This document shows, piece by piece, positions 39,557 through 42,934 of a stretch of 42,934 nt of DNA (positions are counted from its first letter, which is position 1; each line of letters opens with the position of its first letter). The translations under genes and the position numbers were made by a program. Origin of the DNA: Desulfobacterales bacterium RIFOXYA12_FULL_46_15 (GTDB lineage Bacteria > Desulfobacterota > Desulfobacteria > Desulfobacterales > Desulfobacteraceae); assembly GCA_001799395.1 (NCBI GenBank), contig MGTJ01000111.1, forward strand, positions 1-42,934, read 5' to 3'. The notes under the pieces are model-generated. The model did not search any database and was not told the DNA's origin. It was given only the letters and a program-made list of their open reading frames with translations.

Positions 39557-41650
39557 TCAACCCGCTTTTTTTGCAATAGGGAAATCCGTATCCGGATTAT
39601 AGCAGATTCTGCAGCAGTTAAGGCATCTCTTTGCTTCCTTATGTGCCTGATCTTCAGGCAGGACAAGATCCACTTCAATAAAAGAGTCAAGCCGTTCATT
39701 CACATGAAGTTCCGGTTGTTTTGCCCTGGAGGTTTTCTTTATGCCGTCAACTTTTTTGAAAATGGATTCATGAATCCGTTTTTTCTGGAGCGAATCTTTT
39801 ACCGGTTCAACAGCTTCTCCTTTCAGGAAGAGGTCAATGGAGCGGGCCGCCCGTCGTCCGCCGCCAATGGCTTCAACTACAAGAGAAGGCCCGGTGGCCG
39901 CATCCCCGGCAGTGAAAATATAGGGAATAGAGGCCTGAAGCGTAGCCGGGTTATTTTCAATGGTATTCCATCGTGTCAGTGCAAGTTCCTTCATTCTGGG
40001 CTGAGGGTCCTGGTCCTTGAAAGATGAATCCGGGCTCTGGCCGATGGCGGAGATGACCATGTCAACGGCAAGCAGGGTTTCAGACCCTTGAACCGGTTCC
40101 GGACGGCGACGGCCGCTTTTATCCGGTTCACCCAGTTGCATCTTAAGATATTCAAGATGGGTGACCTTGTTTTTGTCATCACCTTTCACACGGGTGGGAG
40201 CTGCAAGGAAGACAAATTCAATACCCTCATGTTCAGACGCAACAATTTCCACCTCATTGGCCGGCATTTCTTTTCTTGTTCTTCTGTAAACCATATATAC
40301 TTTATCAAGACCCAGCCTGAGAAGAGTTCTGGCACAATCCACCGCAGTATTCCCACCGCCGACAACGGCTGCGGTCCGGCCTAGTTTGATTTTTTCACCA
40401 CCAGAAATCCGCTGCAAGAAATTAATACCTGTATAGCATCCGTCGAGGTTTTCCCCTGCAATACCAAGGGAGAAATCTTCCCATGCACCCACACCAAGAA
40501 AGACAGCATTATAGCCAGCTGCCATCAATGAGCCAAGACCGAAATCCACACCGAATTTTACATGACAGAAGGATTTGATGCCAAGATCCAGTATTCCCTG
40601 GATTTCCCAGTCTAAAACTTTTTTCGGAAGCCTGTATTCAGGGATTCCATATCTGAGCATACCGCCAAGCTTGGGCATGGCTTCAAAAATGTCTGCCTGG
40701 TGACCGATTCGTCTCAGGAAAAAGGCACAGGATAGTCCTGAAGGCCCGCCGCCGACTACGGCAATCTTTTTACCCGTATCAGGTGCACATTTGATGGGTA
40801 TCCGAGACCCTGAATTCATTTCATAATCTGCTACAAAGCGTTTTAACTGATTAATGGAAACAGGCTCATCTTCAATACCTCTTCTGCATTCAGTCTCACA
40901 GGGATGGGGACAGACCCTGCCGCAGGCAAGGGGCAGGGGGTTACGCAAACGAATAGTCTGAACCGCTTCCTTATATTTGCCTTCCCTCAGCTGATTAATA
41001 TAGCGCGGTATATTGATTTCAGCAGGGCAGGTCTGGGCACAGGGCGCCAGGGGATCATATTTTTGATTGAATTTCATGATCCTTTCGGAAAGAGTCTTGA
41101 CCTCAATGATATTTTTGGGGCAGGCTTTCTGGCAGGCACCGCAACCCACACATTTTTCTTCATCCACCACAGGGTGTCCCTTGGGGCCCATGGAAACAGC
41201 ACCGAATTGACAGGCCTTTACACAGTCGCCAAGACCGATACAGCCCACACCGCAGACTCGTTTGCCGCCAAAGACAACGGACATGGCCTTACAGGAAGTA
41301 ACTCCCATATAATGGTATTTATCAGCAGCCCTGAAACCGCCTTCACACATATTATAGGATAAGGGTGTCTCGGCATTGCCGATTTCCACTCCCATGACTT
41401 TTCCGACAGCTTCAGCCCCGGCTTTGCCGGAAACAATGCAGATATTTGCAGGTGCTTTTCCGGAAACAATCGCAGTCGCAGCAGCAGAGCACCCTGCAAA
41501 GCCGCATCCGCCGCAGTTTGCACCGGCAAGGCAATTTTCCACCATAGCTATCCTCGGGTCTTCATAGACGTAAAAAATTTTGGAAGCAAGGCTGAGCACA
41601 ATAGCGCATACCGCACCAATGCCTGACATTAACAATATAGCTGGAATCAT
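39557..41650 (-). CDS. rnfB: RnfB fused to an intact GltD-like NAD(P)H:acceptor oxidoreductase domain
   Basis: A 697-residue protein. Residues 1-30 form the RnfB membrane anchor. The RnfB cluster C46-x2-C49-x4-C54-x16-C71 is followed by the ferredoxin motifs CGVGCIGLGDCVKAC and CVGCGACQKAC. The C-terminal 490 residues are a complete GltD-type flavoprotein: Fe-S cysteines (CAQTCPAEINI, CGRVCPHPCETEC), FAD motif VVGGGPSGLSCAFF, YGIPEYRLP, NAD(P)H motif VVGGGNTAVDCARTLLRLG and the terminal FTAGDAATGP. RnfB normally passes electrons between ferredoxin and the Rnf core; here it could also exchange them with NAD(P)H through its own domain. It follows rnfE and rnfA, the expected rnf order. Confidence 0.94.
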   Translation of the reverse strand: MIPAILLMSGIGAVCAIVLSLASKIFYVYEDPRIAMVENCLAGANCGGCGFAGCSAAATAIVSGKAPANICIVSGKAGAEAVGKVMGVEIGNAETPLSYNMCEGGFRAADKYHYMGVTSCKAMSVVFGGKRVCGVGCIGLGDCVKACQFGAVSMGPKGHPVVDEEKCVGCGACQKACPKNIIEVKTLSERIMKFNQKYDPLAPCAQTCPAEINIPRYINQLREGKYKEAVQTIRLRNPLPLACGRVCPHPCETECRRGIEDEPVSINQLKRFVADYEMNSGSRIPIKCAPDTGKKIAVVGGGPSGLSCAFFLRRIGHQADIFEAMPKLGGMLRYGIPEYRLPKKVLDWEIQGILDLGIKSFCHVKFGVDFGLGSLMAAGYNAVFLGVGAWEDFSLGIAGENLDGCYTGINFLQRISGGEKIKLGRTAAVVGGGNTAVDCARTLLRLGLDKVYMVYRRTRKEMPANEVEIVASEHEGIEFVFLAAPTRVKGDDKNKVTHLEYLKMQLGEPDKSGRRRPEPVQGSETLLAVDMVISAIGQSPDSSFKDQDPQPRMKELALTRWNTIENNPATLQASIPYIFTAGDAATGPSLVVEAIGGGRRAARSIDLFLKGEAVEPVKDSLQKKRIHESIFKKVDGIKKTSRAKQPELHVNERLDSFIEVDLVLPEDQAHKEAKRCLNCCRICYNPDTDFPIAKKAG

Positions 41651-41723
41651 AGTATCACCTTATAATTTTCAAATATTCTCTAACCACTGATCCGGATAAC
41701 CAGGGGATTATTCCAATCGCAAA

Positions 41724-42299
41724 TTATACCATTCCTTTAAAAGACATGAATGTCACTGAAATCATACCTGCGGTTATCAGCCCGATGGATACATCCTGTA
41801 AGGGTTTTGGGACCCTGGCCAGAAGAACTCTTTCCCTGACCCCGGCAAAAAGAATCAGTGCAAGGCCGAAACCGGCAGCATAAGCGAATGATGTTACAAG
41901 CGATTCAACAAATGTATATTCTTCTTTGATATTGATGAGGCATACACCCAGAACTGCACAATTGGTTGTAATCAGCGGCAGGAAAATTCCAAGTCCGGCA
42001 TACAGAGCAGGGATGCTTTTTTTCAGAAACATTTCCACAAACTGGACCAGGGCGGCAATGACCAGGATAAAGGAAAGTGTCTGCAAATATTCGACATTAA
42101 GGGCTTTCAGCATGTATTGGTTTACAATCCATGTGATAGCCCCGGCCAGGACCAGAACAAAAATAACAGCCATGGCCATACCGATGGCGGTTTCCATTTT
42201 TTTGGAGGTTCCGAGAAAGGGACAGTTGCCCAGGTACTGAGCAAGGAGAATATTGTTGATAAAGATGCAACTGATGACAAGAACAAATAGATCACCCAT
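41724..42299 (-). CDS. rnfA: Rnf complex membrane subunit A
   Basis: A 191-residue polytopic membrane protein with about six transmembrane helices. The sequence matches RnfA/NqrE: FINNILLAQYLGNCPFLGTSK at the N-terminus and IFLPLITTNCAVLGVCL in the middle, each with the conserved cysteine that together are proposed to hold an Fe-S cluster within the membrane. The Rnf complex couples electron flow between ferredoxin and NAD to Na+ or H+ transport. It starts 12 bases after rnfE and lies 73 bases before rnfB in one leftward operon. Confidence 0.96.
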   Translation of the reverse strand: MGDLFVLVISCIFINNILLAQYLGNCPFLGTSKKMETAIGMAMAVIFVLVLAGAITWIVNQYMLKALNVEYLQTLSFILVIAALVQFVEMFLKKSIPALYAGLGIFLPLITTNCAVLGVCLINIKEEYTFVESLVTSFAYAAGFGLALILFAGVRERVLLARVPKPLQDVSIGLITAGMISVTFMSFKGMV

Positions 42300-42311
42300 A
42301 GTAGTATCTCC

Positions 42312-42923
42312 TTATGATTTTTTACCGATGAGGTTCATCAGGCAGAGCATGAGTCCAAGGCCGACAAAAGCACCGGGAGCTGTTAACAGGAATTTGAAGG
42401 GAAGGAAATCCGGACCCATGGTAAAGGCAGGTGTTCCACCCCAGACGGTCAGGGTTCCGTTTCCCAGGATTTCCCTGACAGAAGCGAGAGCCGAAAGGGA
42501 CAACCCGTATCCGATGCCAAGTCCAAGCCCATCGGCTATGGATAAAAGGGGTCCGTTTTTGTATGCAAAGGCTTCTGCACGGCCAAGCGGAATACAATTT
42601 ACAACAATCAAAGGGATGAATATGCCGAGCGTCAGGAAAAGTTCATAGGCATAGGCCTGCATTAAAAGTTCCACGATGGTTACAAAAGTCGCTACTATAA
42701 CAATGAAACAGGCAATTCGGACTTTTGACGGAATGATATTTCTGAGAAGTGAGATAAAAAGATTGGAGCAGACCAGAACAAAGGTCAGTGCGATTCCCAT
42801 CCCGATTCCGTTTTCAAGTGATTTGGTTACCGCAAGGGCAGGGCAAAGCCCCAGAACCAGTCTGAAAGGAGGTATCTCAGCCCAGAGTCCTTTGGTAAAT
42901 TCTTTTGCTAAGGATTGTGCCAT
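42312..42923 (-). CDS. rnfE: Rnf complex membrane subunit E
   Basis: A complete 203-residue RnfE/NqrD homologue with about six transmembrane helices. The N-terminal FTKGLWAEIPPFRLVLGLCP and the central FIPLIVVNCIPLGRAEAFA carry the conserved cysteines paired with those of RnfA. The ATG is 11 bases from the right window edge, so its ribosome-binding site is only partly visible. The preceding genes of the operon (rnfC, rnfD and rnfG in the usual order) would lie outside the window. Confidence 0.95.
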   Translation of the reverse strand: MAQSLAKEFTKGLWAEIPPFRLVLGLCPALAVTKSLENGIGMGIALTFVLVCSNLFISLLRNIIPSKVRIACFIVIVATFVTIVELLMQAYAYELFLTLGIFIPLIVVNCIPLGRAEAFAYKNGPLLSIADGLGLGIGYGLSLSALASVREILGNGTLTVWGGTPAFTMGPDFLPFKFLLTAPGAFVGLGLMLCLMNLIGKKS

Positions 42924-42934
42924 ATTCTATATTC

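Noticed and set aside
1-42934. CRISPR arrays, insertion sequences, prophage or plasmid genes
   Set aside because: No regularly spaced repeats, transposase or integrase motifs, or phage structural genes were found; codon use looks uniform by eye.

Overview
The window reads as chromosomal DNA of a strictly anaerobic, probably sulfate-reducing member of the Desulfobacterota (Desulfobacteraceae-like). This is inferred from the gene set: a selenocysteine formate dehydrogenase, an Rnf complex, a 4-hydroxybutyryl-CoA dehydratase family enzyme, a split PurH, and many flavin/Fe-S oxidoreductases. No dsr/apr/sat gene is in view, so sulfate reduction itself is not shown. No insertion sequence, phage gene or CRISPR array was seen; genes are dense and mostly intact.

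Layout. 1-5.9 kb is a rightward housekeeping block: the end of an acyl-CoA synthetase (NDP-forming) ATP-grasp subunit, a 4'-phosphopantetheinyl transferase, a DUF1844 protein, ispE, tRNA-Gln(TTG), prs, rplY, pth, a CarD-like regulator, a strong terminator and a RluD-type pseudouridine synthase. 5.9-13 kb is a redox block: a leftward 920-residue formate dehydrogenase read through an in-frame TGA (selenocysteine) with a clear SECIS hairpin, divergent from an RnfB-like protein fused to a degenerate GltD-like domain, then a REC-PAS-kinase-REC sensor. 13-20 kb holds a Mn-type pyrophosphatase, an Old Yellow Enzyme relative, a leftward GlpA-like / GlpB-like / DUF1667 triad and an AbfD-type dehydratase.

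20.5-24.3 kb is a rightward operon of a divergent succinyl-CoA synthetase-like pair followed by a DUF47 protein and a PiT phosphate transporter. 24.3-27.6 kb has a DUF362 ferredoxin-like protein, a polyprenyl-phosphate sugar transferase and a PilZ protein. 27.6-32.3 kb is a leftward four-gene operon: an Lrp-type regulator, PanB, an unrecognised 421-residue protein, and a glutamate/leucine dehydrogenase fused to two CBS domains. 32.4-39.5 kb has a PAS-PAS-HisKA protein without an ATPase domain, the two separate halves of PurH, an RNase II/R-family exonuclease, an Smr protein and MltG. 39.5-42.9 kb is the downstream end of an rnf operon (rnfE, rnfA, rnfB) whose RnfB carries an intact GltD-like flavoprotein domain; rnfC, rnfD and rnfG would lie beyond the right edge.

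How it fits together. The two RnfB-GltD fusions are the most striking element. One sits in the rnf operon and looks catalytically complete. The other sits beside the selenocysteine formate dehydrogenase and has lost the nucleotide-binding signatures while keeping every N-terminal Fe-S cluster motif. Together they suggest a branched electron-transfer arrangement between formate, ferredoxin, NAD(P)H and the membrane. The Lrp-PanB-unknown-GDH/CBS operon and the AbfD plus divergent synthetase neighbourhood are further candidates for undescribed metabolism.
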